This document shows positions 47,532-55,342 of a stretch of DNA of 64,000 bases, piece by piece. The DNA lies in the NCBI GenBank assembly GCA_963817905.1, contig CAWFPS010000002.1, forward strand, positions 868,001 to 932,000. Direction: 5' to 3'. Within the stretch, counting starts at the first letter, position 1, and each line of letters begins with the position of its first letter. The DNA is from VRUE01 sp963817905. Its GTDB lineage: Bacteria; Actinomycetota; Thermoleophilia; Solirubrobacterales; 70-9. The notes under the pieces were generated by a model, which saw only the letters and a program-made list of their open reading frames with translations, did not search any database and was not told the DNA's origin. The position numbers and the translations under genes are program-made.

Positions 47532-48367
47532 CCGGGGGACGTTTCCAGGGCCTCCTCGCGCAGCCGCCTGGCCACCGTCGCCGCGGCGGCGCGGACGGTG
47601 TCGAGCTCGGCGCTCGACTTCTTGTGGCCCTTGACGAAGCAGCAGAGGGTGCCGCCGGCCAGCTCGAAGGCGAACTTGTTCGGCGCTTCCTCGCCAAGCC
47701 AGACGATGAAGGTGGGGGAGAAGAGGCGGCGCAGCCAGACCTGGTCCTGGCCCTTGCCGGAGAAGATCTCGTAGCGCTTGGCCAACGCCTCGCTCTCCAG
47801 GGTCACCCGCTCGGTCGAGCGGAAGGCGTCCTCGAGCTTCTCCAGCGAGCGCAGGCCGGACTTGAGCCGGCAGTAGAGCTCGGGGACGTGGGCGCCGCAC
47901 TCGGGCACTTCGACCAGGCCGACTGTGTAGCGGTAGTAGTTGGTCTGGCGGTTACCCTCGCTGTCGGTGGTCTCGTCCTCGTAGGTGTAGAGGGCGAGGA
48001 CCCCGTCGACGCCTTCGGCGAGCTGGCCGGTGAGGGCGCGCTCGGCGTAGCGGTCGTCGCCCTTGCGCAGCAGCGGCGTCGCCGGGGGCAGCGGGCTCCT
48101 GCCGGCGACCGCCATCCCGCGCTGGCCGGCGTAGACCTCGAAGAAGGCCTCCTCGGCCCGCGAGTCGGCAATCGAGAAGACGATCGGAATCGCGATCAGG
48201 AAGGTGGCGACGGCGGCCAAGCCACCGATCGGCGGCGAGAGCAGAAACGCCGCCGCGGTCCCCACCACGACCACGGCAACAACGATCGCCACCCACGTCC
48301 ATGCCTTCCCCAGCAGTAGCCGGAAGTGAAACCCGCGCAGGTCGTTGGCGTCGTCAGGAACCCCCAT
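47528..48367 (-). CDS. Membrane protein, DUF3137-like
   Basis: A 279-residue protein with two adjacent spans (about 21-40, WTWVAIVVAVVVVGTAAAFL; 46-66, IGGLAAVATFLIAIPIVFSI) and a long cytoplasmic domain with YYRYTVGLVEVPECG, VTLESEALAKRYEIFSGKGQ and RRLFSPTFIVWLGEEAPNKF. The domain resembles DUF3137; function unknown. I start at ATG 48367; GTG 48415 would place a palindrome (TGAGCTAACCC...) in the coding region. Convergent with tadC, sharing 4 nt. Confidence 0.7.
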   Translation of the reverse strand: MGVPDDANDLRGFHFRLLLGKAWTWVAIVVAVVVVGTAAAFLLSPPIGGLAAVATFLIAIPIVFSIADSRAEEAFFEVYAGQRGMAVAGRSPLPPATPLLRKGDDRYAERALTGQLAEGVDGVLALYTYEDETTDSEGNRQTNYYRYTVGLVEVPECGAHVPELYCRLKSGLRSLEKLEDAFRSTERVTLESEALAKRYEIFSGKGQDQVWLRRLFSPTFIVWLGEEAPNKFAFELAGGTLCCFVKGHKKSSAELDTVRAAAATVARRLREEALETSPG

Positions 48368-48470
48368 AGGCGCGCCTGAGCTTAACCCCCGTATATGGCG
48401 GGTTAGCTCAGACACGCCCCTCGGGGCGTGGAGGGGTGGGGTGCAAAGGGGCTTGCAATGTGGCGTCGTG

Positions 48471-48499
48471 TTGCAAAGTGGGAGGAAGTGGGGTACTGT
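48471..48499 (+). promoter_or_regulatory. mraZ promoter with MraZ-box repeats in the spacer
   Basis: TTGCAA (48471-48476) and TACTGT (48494-48499) are 17 nt apart. The spacer holds TGGGA (48479-48483) and TGGGG (48489-48493), direct repeats with a 10-bp period, the known MraZ operator pattern. MraZ should repress its own cluster here. A further TGGGG lies at 48437-48441. Confidence 0.72.
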
Positions 48500-48518
48500 G
48501 CCGCTCGAGTTGAAGCCC

Positions 48519-48572
48519 AGGACCGGGGTGGTGAGGTTCCTCCCACCTCATCACCTCGGTCCTAACTCTTTT
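48519..48572 (+). terminator. Attenuator-like hairpin in the mraZ leader
   Basis: AGGACCGGGGTGGTGAGG (48519-48536) pairs along its whole 18 nt, with two G-T wobbles, with CCTCATCACCTCGGTCCT (48546-48563), and CTTTT follows. It sits between the promoter and the mraZ start and could cause premature termination of the dcw transcript. Confidence 0.65.
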
Positions 48573-48612
48573 CCTGGTCCACGCGCAGCGCTCGCACAGA
48601 AAGGAACCGGCG

Positions 48613-49056
48613 GTGGCATTTCGGGGCCTCTACGAGCACAGTCTCGATTCAAAGGATCGCCTCACCGTTCCCTCCAGGTTCCGGGCTGCCCTCTCCGACG
48701 GGATAGTTCTCTCCAAGGGCTTCGACCCCTGCGTTTGGGTGCACACCACCGGCGAGTTCGAGCAGCTCTCCGACCGCTTCCTCTCGCCGCACAGCCCCTT
48801 CGGCCGCGACGCGCGCCAGCTGCGCCGCCGCTTTCACGGCGGTTCCTTCGACGAGAAGCTCGACTCGGCCGGCCGTATCCGCGTGCCCAAGCCGCTGGTC
48901 GAGCACGCCGGCCTGACCGGGCCCTGCGTCGTGATCGGCGCCGGCGAGTACCTGGAGATCTGGAACGCCGAGGCCTGGGCCAAGCAGGAGGAGGACCTCG
49001 ACGCCTCGGCGCCGGAGATCGCCGAGGGCCTGGCCGCGAGCGGGGCGCCTGAGTGA
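48613..49056 (+). CDS. mraZ: Transcriptional regulator MraZ
   Basis: A 147-residue AbrB-fold dodecamer-forming repressor: AFRGLYEHSLDSKDRLTVPS followed by RFR, and the second repeat GGSFDEKLDSAGRIRVPKPL, each carrying the DxxGR/DSKDR DNA-binding loop. In E. coli it represses the dcw promoter through TGGG repeats, present here in the promoter. GTG 48613 is preceded by AAAGGAA. First gene of the cluster. Confidence 0.94.
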   Translation: MAFRGLYEHSLDSKDRLTVPSRFRAALSDGIVLSKGFDPCVWVHTTGEFEQLSDRFLSPHSPFGRDARQLRRRFHGGSFDEKLDSAGRIRVPKPLVEHAGLTGPCVVIGAGEYLEIWNAEAWAKQEEDLDASAPEIAEGLAASGAPE

Positions 49057-49126
49057 GATGGCCGCCCGTGCGCACTCAGCCCCTTCAATCGCCGACCCGC
49101 GCTTAGGTCGCGCAACCCTTACCTAT

Positions 49127-50074
49127 ATGCCCACCGAGCACGAACCAGTCCTGGCCACCGAGCTGATCGAGTTGCTGGCGCCCCAGCCGGGGCAGACGGC
49201 GATCGACTGCACCTTCGGAGCGGGCGGTCACGCGCGCCGCACGGCCGAGGCGCTGGGACCCGCCGGAACGCTCGTCTGTATCGACCGCGACCCCGACGCG
49301 ACGGCTCGCTTCGAAGCGTTCGCCGCCGAGGTGCCCTGCACGACCCGCTTCGTCTCGACCGACTTCGCGGCAGGTCTTCGCGCCCTGGGCGGCGAAGGCA
49401 TGCGTCCAGACATGGTCTACATGGATCTCGGAATGTCCTCGATGCAGATCGATGCCTGGCAACGGGGCTTCTCCTACTCCTATGACGCGCCGCTGGACAT
49501 GCGCATGGACACCCGCCAGCAGCTGAGCGCCGCCGAGATCGTCAACGAGTGGCCCGAGTCGCGCCTGGCCCAGGCATTGCGCCGCTTCGGCGAGGAGCGC
49601 TACGCCGGCGGGATCGCCCGTGAGATCGGCCGCCGCCGGCCGCTCTCGACCACCTCCGAGCTGGTCGACGCGATCAAGGCCGGGATGCCAGCGGCCGCCC
49701 GATTCGGCGGCGGTCACCCGGCCAAGCGCACCTTCCAGGCAATCCGGATCGCGGTCAACGGCGAGCTCGACTCGCTCGAGGACGCGCTGCCGACCGCGTG
49801 GGGGATGCTGCCGCGCGGCGGCCGTCTCGCCGCGATCTCCTTCCACTCGCTCGAGGACCGCCGCGTCAAGCGCTTCCTTGCCGGGCGCGCCAAGGGCTGC
49901 GTCTGCCCGCCCGAGCTGCCGGTCTGCGCCTGCGGCCGCGAGCCCGAAGCCGAGCCGCTGACCCGTCGCGCCGTCGCTCCCGGCCCCGACGAGGTCGCCG
50001 CCAACCCGCGCTCCAAGTCCGCCCACCTGCGCGCCGCGATGAAGATCGCCGAGCCCGCCGGAGCGCAGGCCTGA
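49127..50074 (+). CDS. rsmH: 16S rRNA (cytosine-1402-N4)-methyltransferase
   Basis: A 315-residue SAM-dependent enzyme methylating N4 of C1402 in 16S rRNA. EHEPVLATELIELLAPQPGQ start, DCTFGAGGHAR SAM loop, DLGMSSMQID and the C-terminal AISFHSLEDRRVKRFLAGRA motif are all present. I use ATG 49127 since family members start with HxPV; ATG 49058 would add 23 unrelated residues but overlaps the mraZ end closely. The next gene starts within the stop codon (TGATG). Confidence 0.93.
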   Translation: MPTEHEPVLATELIELLAPQPGQTAIDCTFGAGGHARRTAEALGPAGTLVCIDRDPDATARFEAFAAEVPCTTRFVSTDFAAGLRALGGEGMRPDMVYMDLGMSSMQIDAWQRGFSYSYDAPLDMRMDTRQQLSAAEIVNEWPESRLAQALRRFGEERYAGGIAREIGRRRPLSTTSELVDAIKAGMPAAARFGGGHPAKRTFQAIRIAVNGELDSLEDALPTAWGMLPRGGRLAAISFHSLEDRRVKRFLAGRAKGCVCPPELPVCACGREPEAEPLTRRAVAPGPDEVAANPRSKSAHLRAAMKIAEPAGAQA

Positions 50075-50601
50075 TGGCGACCGCCGCGACCGCCCGCCAG
50101 GCACCGCCCTCGCGCCGTGCCCGCAGCTCATCGCGGACGGCGCGAGCGAGCGCGAAGGCGGCAGTCGCGCTGCCGGCACCGCGGCGGCGCACCGCACCCG
50201 CCCGCCGTCCCGGCGGCCAGCTGATCCCGATCGCCGCTGGCGCCGCGACTGCGATCGGCCAGCTGCCGGACTCGAGCCTGATGGTGCGGATGACTCGCGG
50301 CAGGGCCTGGATCGCGGTGCTCGGCGTGCTGCTGGTCGGGATCGTCGCCGTCAACGTGATCACACTCAGCCTCTCCGCCGCGGCGGGGCACATCGACCGC
50401 AATGTCGGCGCGCTCGACTCCGAGAACTCGATCCTGCGCAGCCGCGATGCCCAGCGCTCCGGCTCCGCCCGCGTGCGCCACGACGCCGTCGCACTCGGCC
50501 TCACCGCCGCGCCAAGCGACCAGATCGGCTATGTGCAGGCGTCCCACAATGACGTCGCGATGGCCGCCCGGCGGCTCGCCGCCGCCAGTGCGGGCTATTA
50601 G
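50074..50601 (+). CDS. ftsL: FtsL-like divisome protein
   Basis: A 175-residue protein in the ftsL position: a basic, alanine-rich N-terminus, one membrane span (about 78-100, AWIAVLGVLLVGIVAVNVIT) and a short periplasm-side coiled-coil (AAGHIDRNVGALDSENSILR, then SRDAQRSGSARV). FtsL-type proteins bridge FtsQ and FtsI/FtsW in the septum. Sequence conservation in the family is very low, so the name rests on topology and location. Confidence 0.78.
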   Translation: MATAATARQAPPSRRARSSSRTARASAKAAVALPAPRRRTAPARRPGGQLIPIAAGAATAIGQLPDSSLMVRMTRGRAWIAVLGVLLVGIVAVNVITLSLSAAAGHIDRNVGALDSENSILRSRDAQRSGSARVRHDAVALGLTAAPSDQIGYVQASHNDVAMAARRLAAASAGY

Positions 50602-50613
50602 AGGTCAGCCGCG

Positions 50614-52266
50614 ATGCGGGTGATCGAGCGAAGGATCGGCCTCCTCTTCGCCAGCTTCCTCCTCTGCTTTTGCCTGATTGGTGCTCGCGCCTTCTGGTTG
50701 CAGGGCGTGCAGGGCTCCAAGCTGGCCTCGGAGGCGGTCAGCCAGCAGACCGAAGCGATCCCGCTGCCGAGCCTGCGCGGCAGCGTGCTCGACCGCCGCG
50801 GCAACGCCCTCGCCGCCTCCGAAGACGCGGCGACGATCTTCGCCGTGCCGCCGGAAGTGACAGAGCCCGCCCGCGCGGCGGAAAAGCTCGCCCCGATCCT
50901 CGGCCTCGGCGAGAGCAAGGTGCTGGGCGCGGTCACGGCCGAAACGACCTACTCGGTCCTCGCCCGCAAAGTCGACCTGCCGACGGCGCGGCGGATCGAA
51001 CGCCTCGACCTGCAGGGGATCGGCCAGGACTCGGACAGCCGCCGCGCCTATCCGCAGGGTGAGCTGGCGGCCCAGGTAATCGGCGTCGTCGGCTCCGAAA
51101 ACGAGGGCCGCAGCGGGCTCGAGGCGGGCGAGGAATCGGTGCTGAGCGGGACCGACGGGGAACGGCGGATCGTCACCGACGCCACCGGTGAACCGATTCG
51201 GCTCGAAACCGCGCAGGAAGCCGAAGACGGCGAAGACATCCAGCTGACGATCGACCCGGCGATCGAGGGCAAGGCCGAGGAAGTGCTGGCTGAAGTCGGG
51301 GAAACCTACGCTCCCAAGGGCGCGACCGCGATCGTGATGGACCCGCGTAACTCGCAGGTCCTGGCAATGGCCAACTGGCCGCCGGTCGACCCCAGCGACC
51401 TCTCCAGCGCCAGTTCCGAAGACCTGATCAACCGCGCCACCGGTTTCACCTACGAGCCCGGCTCGACCTTCAAGGCGTTCACGATCTCGGCCGCGCTGGA
51501 GGAAAAAGAAGTGACCCCGGAAACGTCCTTCTACCTGCCCTCCCAGCTGCACGTTGCCGACCGGATCATCGAAGACGCCGAGGCTCGGCCGCCGATTACC
51601 CTCACGGTCGCCCAGATCCTCGCCCAGTCTTCCAACGTCGGTGCCGCGACGATCGGGCTGAAGCTGGGCAGCAAGCGCTTCAGCCGCTGGATCGACCGCT
51701 TCGGCTTCGGCCGCCCGACCGGCGTCCAGTTCCCGGCCGAGGAGCAGGGGATCGTGCCCAAGCTCGAGCAGTACTCCGGCTCGACCATGGGCAACCTGCC
51801 GATCGGTCAGGGCCTGTCGGTTACGCCGATGCAGATGATGTCCGGCTACCAGGCGATCGCCGACGGCGGCATCCTCAAGCCACCGCAGCTGATCGAGCGG
51901 GTCGGCGAGGAGACGGTGCACGAGCCCAAGGGCCACCGGGTGATCGCCGCCGGCGTCGCCGCCCAGGTGCGCGAAATGCTTGAGGGGGTGCTGGCGGCGG
52001 GCGGCACCGCGTCTGAGGTGAGCGTCCCCGGCTACTCGCTGGCGGGCAAGACCGGAACCGCGCAGGTGGCGGAAAACGGGACCTACTCGGAAACCAACTA
52101 CGTGGCCTCGTTCATCGGCTTCGCACCGGCTCAAAATCCGCAGCTGCTGGTCTCGGTGATCGTCGACCAGCCGCAGGGGGACATCTATGGCGGGTCTGTT
52201 GCGGCTCCGGCTTTCGGGAAAATCGCCGCGTTTGCGTTGCCTTATCTGGGAGTTCCGCAGGAATAG
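50614..52266 (+). CDS. ftsI: Septal peptidoglycan transpeptidase FtsI (PBP2b/PBP3 class)
   Basis: A 550-residue class B PBP. One membrane anchor (about 8-28), a dimerisation domain, then the transpeptidase domain with S284 in the STFK motif (EPGSTFKAFT), SxN at S339-N341 (QSSNVGAATIG) and KTG at 479 (LAGKTGTAQ). It cross-links septal murein outside the membrane together with FtsW. The C-terminus has no PASTA domain. Glu codons are mostly GAA in the middle. The gene stop is followed by a partial and then a full palindromic element. Confidence 0.94.
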   Translation: MRVIERRIGLLFASFLLCFCLIGARAFWLQGVQGSKLASEAVSQQTEAIPLPSLRGSVLDRRGNALAASEDAATIFAVPPEVTEPARAAEKLAPILGLGESKVLGAVTAETTYSVLARKVDLPTARRIERLDLQGIGQDSDSRRAYPQGELAAQVIGVVGSENEGRSGLEAGEESVLSGTDGERRIVTDATGEPIRLETAQEAEDGEDIQLTIDPAIEGKAEEVLAEVGETYAPKGATAIVMDPRNSQVLAMANWPPVDPSDLSSASSEDLINRATGFTYEPGSTFKAFTISAALEEKEVTPETSFYLPSQLHVADRIIEDAEARPPITLTVAQILAQSSNVGAATIGLKLGSKRFSRWIDRFGFGRPTGVQFPAEEQGIVPKLEQYSGSTMGNLPIGQGLSVTPMQMMSGYQAIADGGILKPPQLIERVGEETVHEPKGHRVIAAGVAAQVREMLEGVLAAGGTASEVSVPGYSLAGKTGTAQVAENGTYSETNYVASFIGFAPAQNPQLLVSVIVDQPQGDIYGGSVAAPAFGKIAAFALPYLGVPQE

Positions 52267-52302
52267 AGGTGGAGGGCGTCGGGTGCTTCTCCCCAAGACA
52301 GA

Positions 52303-52387
52303 GGAAGAGCGCCGGGTGCCCCTCCCCAAAACGAGCAGCCGGAGGCTGCTCTGGAGTGTTTTGGGGAGGGGCACCCGGCGCTCTTCC
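52303..52387. repeat. Bulged palindromic element (copy 2) between ftsI and murE
   Basis: Perfect 30-bp outer stem (52303-52332 with 52358-52387), 8-bp inner stem GAGCAGCC-GGA-GGCTGCTC (52333-52351), and unpaired TGGAGT (52352-52357). Same plan as 39201-39275. A degenerate copy of the left arm precedes it at about 52274-52300. Confidence 0.87.
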
Positions 52388-52393
52388 TAGACT
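52388..52393 (+). promoter_or_regulatory. -10 hexamer for leaderless murE
   Basis: TAGACT starts the base after the palindrome's right arm and ends 6 nt before GTG 52400. No ribosome site exists. It would give murE its own promoter after a hairpin that may stop ftsI transcripts. Confidence 0.55.
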
Positions 52394-52399
52394 TGCGGC

Positions 52400-53896
52400 G
52401 TGAGATTGGCAGCGCTTGTCGCCGAAGCTGATGGGGCCCGAGTCGTGGGGGATCCTGCGATTGAAGTTGGGAGCCTGGCCTACGACAGCCGAAAAGTCAG
52501 GCCTGGGACGCTGTTTTTTTGCGTGCCTGGGGAGAAGAGCGATGGGCATGACTTTGCCGTGAGCGCGGTGGAGGCCGGGGCGGTGGGGCTTGTTGTTGAG
52601 CGGGAGCTGGATCTGCCTGTCGCCCAGGTCGTCGTTGCCGATGCGCGGGCGGCCATGGCTCCTCTGGCGGCTCGGTTCTTCGGCGACCCAAGCGGGGAGC
52701 TGCGGGTCGTGGGGGTTACCGGGACCAATGGGAAGACGACCACTGCCTTCTTGATCCGGGAGGTGTTGGAGGCGGCGGGGATCCAGACCGGGCTGCTGGG
52801 GACGGTGCGGCAGGTCGTCGGTGGAGTGGAGGAGGAGGTTGAGCGGACCACGCCGGAGGCGATCGAGCTGCAGGCGACCTTCCGGCGGATGCTGGAGGCG
52901 GGCGATGCAGCCTGTGCGATGGAGGTCTCCTCGCACGCGCTGGAGCTGCACCGTGCCGACGCGATCCACTTCGAGCTTGCCCTCTTCACCAACCTTACCC
53001 AGGACCACCTCGATTTCCACGGCGAGATGGAGAGCTACTTCTGCTCGAAGCGCAAGCTCTTCGAGATGGCCCCGGGGACCGCCGTGGTCAACGCCGATGA
53101 CGAGTACGGCCGCAGGCTCGCCGGAGAATTCGATTGCGTCACCTTCTCGGCCGAGGCCACCGAGGCCAACCTCACCGCCCGCGACGCCACCTTCGACGCC
53201 ACCGGCGCCAACTTCACCGCCACCTGGGGGCCGACGGGCCGATACGTCAAGGATGCCTTGACGTATCGGCCCGTCGGCGGAGAGGTGCGGGTGCGGACGG
53301 GGTTGCCGGGGGGGTTCAATGTGGCGAATGCGCTGGGGGCATTTGGGGCGGCGCTGGCGCTGGGGGTCGACGCAGGCACCGCGGCGGCGGGGCTGGCGCG
53401 GGCCGAGCGGGTGCCGGGGCGGTTCGAGCCGGTCGACGAGGGCCAGGACTTTGCCGTCCTGGTTGACTACGCGCACACGCCCGACTCGTTGGAGAACGTG
53501 CTGCGGGCGGCGCGGCGGCTGAGCGAGGGTCGGGTGCTCTCGGTCTTCGGCGCCGGCGGCGATCGGGACCGCGACAAGCGGCCGAAAATGGGACGGGCGG
53601 GAGCATCGCTCTCGGACCTGGCCATCGTCACCTCCGACAATCCGCGCTCCGAGGACCCGGGCGCGATCATCGACGAAGTCTTGGTCGGTGCCGGGAACGG
53701 GACCGGCGTCGAGGTCGAGCCCGACCGCCGCGCCGCGATCGCCCTCGCCCTGCGCCAGGCCCGGCCCGGCGACACCGTCGTGATCGCCGGCAAGGGACAC
53801 GAGCAGGGCCAGGAGTTCGAGGACGGCCGCAAGGTCCCGTTCGACGACCGCGAGGTGGCGCGCGAGGAGTTGCGGAAGCTGGCCGGCGCGCAATGA
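52400..53896 (+). CDS. murE: UDP-MurNAc-tripeptide synthetase MurE (meso-DAP type)
   Basis: A 498-residue Mur ligase adding the third stem residue to UDP-MurNAc-L-Ala-D-Glu using ATP. GVTGTNGKTTTAFLI holds the ATP site, HxLxxH-type LTQDHLDFHGEMESY follows, and SDNPRSEDP with D413-N414-P415-R416 is the meso-diaminopimelate selectivity motif. Residues 278-293 are encoded by a perfect 22-bp palindrome and fall in a loop of the central domain before GEVRVRTGLPGGFNVANALG. Otherwise complete. Overlaps murF by 4 nt. Confidence 0.94.
   Translation: MRLAALVAEADGARVVGDPAIEVGSLAYDSRKVRPGTLFFCVPGEKSDGHDFAVSAVEAGAVGLVVERELDLPVAQVVVADARAAMAPLAARFFGDPSGELRVVGVTGTNGKTTTAFLIREVLEAAGIQTGLLGTVRQVVGGVEEEVERTTPEAIELQATFRRMLEAGDAACAMEVSSHALELHRADAIHFELALFTNLTQDHLDFHGEMESYFCSKRKLFEMAPGTAVVNADDEYGRRLAGEFDCVTFSAEATEANLTARDATFDATGANFTATWGPTGRYVKDALTYRPVGGEVRVRTGLPGGFNVANALGAFGAALALGVDAGTAAAGLARAERVPGRFEPVDEGQDFAVLVDYAHTPDSLENVLRAARRLSEGRVLSVFGAGGDRDRDKRPKMGRAGASLSDLAIVTSDNPRSEDPGAIIDEVLVGAGNGTGVEVEPDRRAAIALALRQARPGDTVVIAGKGHEQGQEFEDGRKVPFDDREVAREELRKLAGAQ
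53231..53277. repeat. 22-bp palindrome in frame inside murE
   Basis: 53231-53252 (CCGACGGGCCGATACGTCAA start) and 53256-53277 are perfect inverted repeats around a 3-nt loop. The insertion keeps the frame, adding about 16 residues to a MurE surface loop. Confidence 0.88.
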
Positions 53897-55341
53897 AGCT
53901 AACGGCGGCGGAGATCGCCGCGGCGATCGGTGCCGAGGTGCTTGCCGAGGGGTCCCCGGACGCGCCCGGGCGGGCGACGATCGACTCGGCCGAGTCGGGT
54001 TCCGGCGACCTTTTCTTCGGCCTCCCCGGCGAGCGCGTCAACGGCGGTGCGTTCGCCCCGGCCGCGATCGAGGCGGGGGCCTGGGGCGTGGTTGTCGATC
54101 CGGCGAGGTCTTCGTTTTCACTTTCGGAAACCAAAAGCGAAAACGAGGCGGCCCGGGACGCGTGGGTCTTCGCGGTCGCCGACCCGCTGGCGGCGCTGCA
54201 AGGCCTGGCTCTCGCCTGGCGCCGGTCCCTCGGTGCTCGCGTCCTCGGGGTCACCGGCTCGGTCGGCAAGACCTCGGTCAAGGACATCGCCCGGGGACTC
54301 CTGCCGGGCAACGTTCACGCCAACCACGAGAACCTCAACACCGAGATCGGCCTGCCGCTGACCGTGCTCGAAGCGCCTGAGGGCACCGACACCCTGGTCT
54401 TGGAGATGGCGATGCGCGGCCCCGGGCAGATCGCGGAGCTGGCCGCGATCGCCGAGCCGGAAGTCGCCGTGATCACCAACGTCGGCCCGGTTCACGTCGA
54501 GCTGCTCGGCTCGGTCGAGGCGATCGCGGCGGCCAAGGCCGAGGTGCTGGCGGCGCTGCCGGCCGACGGCACGGCCGTCGTTCCCGCCGCTGCCGGGGAT
54601 CTGGAGCCGCACCTGGGCGCGGCGCCGAGGCTGTTGCGGTTCGGCCCCGGCGGCGACGTCTTCGCGGTCGAGAGCCGGGTCACCGGCGGGGTCACCGAGG
54701 CCCTGATCGAGACCCCCGCCGGGCGCGAGCGCTTCCACTTTCCCTTCGCCGAGACCCACAACCTGACCAACGCGCTGGCCGCCGTCGCCGCCGGTGTTGC
54801 CCTGGGCGCGCAGCCGGCCGAGATGGCCGATCGCGCTGCGAACATAGGCTTCTCGCGCTTCCGCGGGGAGCGCCTCGATCTGGGCGACGGAATCGTCCTC
54901 GTGAACGACTGCTACAACGCAAACCCGATCTCGATGCGCGCCGCGCTCAGCCACCTCGCCTCGCTGCAAGGGGCGAGGCGGATCGCGGTGCTCGGGGAGA
55001 TGGCCGAGCTCGGCCCCGGCGCCGCCGGCTACCACCGCGAGATCGGCGAAAGCGCACGGGCCGAGGGCGTCGACCTGCTCGTCGGCGTCGGCGAGCCTGC
55101 CCGCGACTACGCTCCCGACGAGCTGGTCGGCACGCCCGCGGAGGCCGCCGAGTGGCTGGCCGCGCAGCTCGAGGGCGGCGATACGATCCTGGTCAAGGGC
55201 TCCCGCTCGGCTGGCCTGGAGTCGGTGGCGGAGATCTTGGAGGCTCTCATTGACGAGGAAGCGGCCCCCGGACGCGGGAGCGGGAGCCAGTCGCAATCCG
55301 ATTCTTCTGGCTCCCACGGGAGCAGAGGAGGCCGCGCCTGA
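53893..55341 (+). CDS. murF: UDP-MurNAc-pentapeptide synthetase MurF
   Basis: A 482-residue Mur ligase adding D-Ala-D-Ala. The N-terminal domain starts KLTAAEIAAAIGAEVL; the ATP site is GVTGSVGKTSVKDIARGLL (Ser for the usual Thr), with HEN in HANHENLNTEIGLPL, and C-terminal NDCYNANPISMRAALSHL. Residues 74-85 (SFSLSETKSEN) are coded by a low-GC palindrome. The C-terminal ~25 residues are Gly/Ser-rich. Overlaps murE by 4 nt and ends 1 nt before mraY. Confidence 0.93.
   Translation: MKLTAAEIAAAIGAEVLAEGSPDAPGRATIDSAESGSGDLFFGLPGERVNGGAFAPAAIEAGAWGVVVDPARSSFSLSETKSENEAARDAWVFAVADPLAALQGLALAWRRSLGARVLGVTGSVGKTSVKDIARGLLPGNVHANHENLNTEIGLPLTVLEAPEGTDTLVLEMAMRGPGQIAELAAIAEPEVAVITNVGPVHVELLGSVEAIAAAKAEVLAALPADGTAVVPAAAGDLEPHLGAAPRLLRFGPGGDVFAVESRVTGGVTEALIETPAGRERFHFPFAETHNLTNALAAVAAGVALGAQPAEMADRAANIGFSRFRGERLDLGDGIVLVNDCYNANPISMRAALSHLASLQGARRIAVLGEMAELGPGAAGYHREIGESARAEGVDLLVGVGEPARDYAPDELVGTPAEAAEWLAAQLEGGDTILVKGSRSAGLESVAEILEALIDEEAAPGRGSGSQSQSDSSGSHGSRGGRA
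54112..54146. repeat. Low-GC palindrome in frame inside murF
   Basis: TCGTTTTC (54112-54119) pairs with GAAAACGA (54139-54146), then CTTT with AAAG across one A-C mismatch; loop CGGAAACCA. Strongly AT-richer than the surrounding gene. It adds SLSETKSEN-like residues to a loop of domain 1. Confidence 0.7.
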
Positions 55342-55342
55342 C

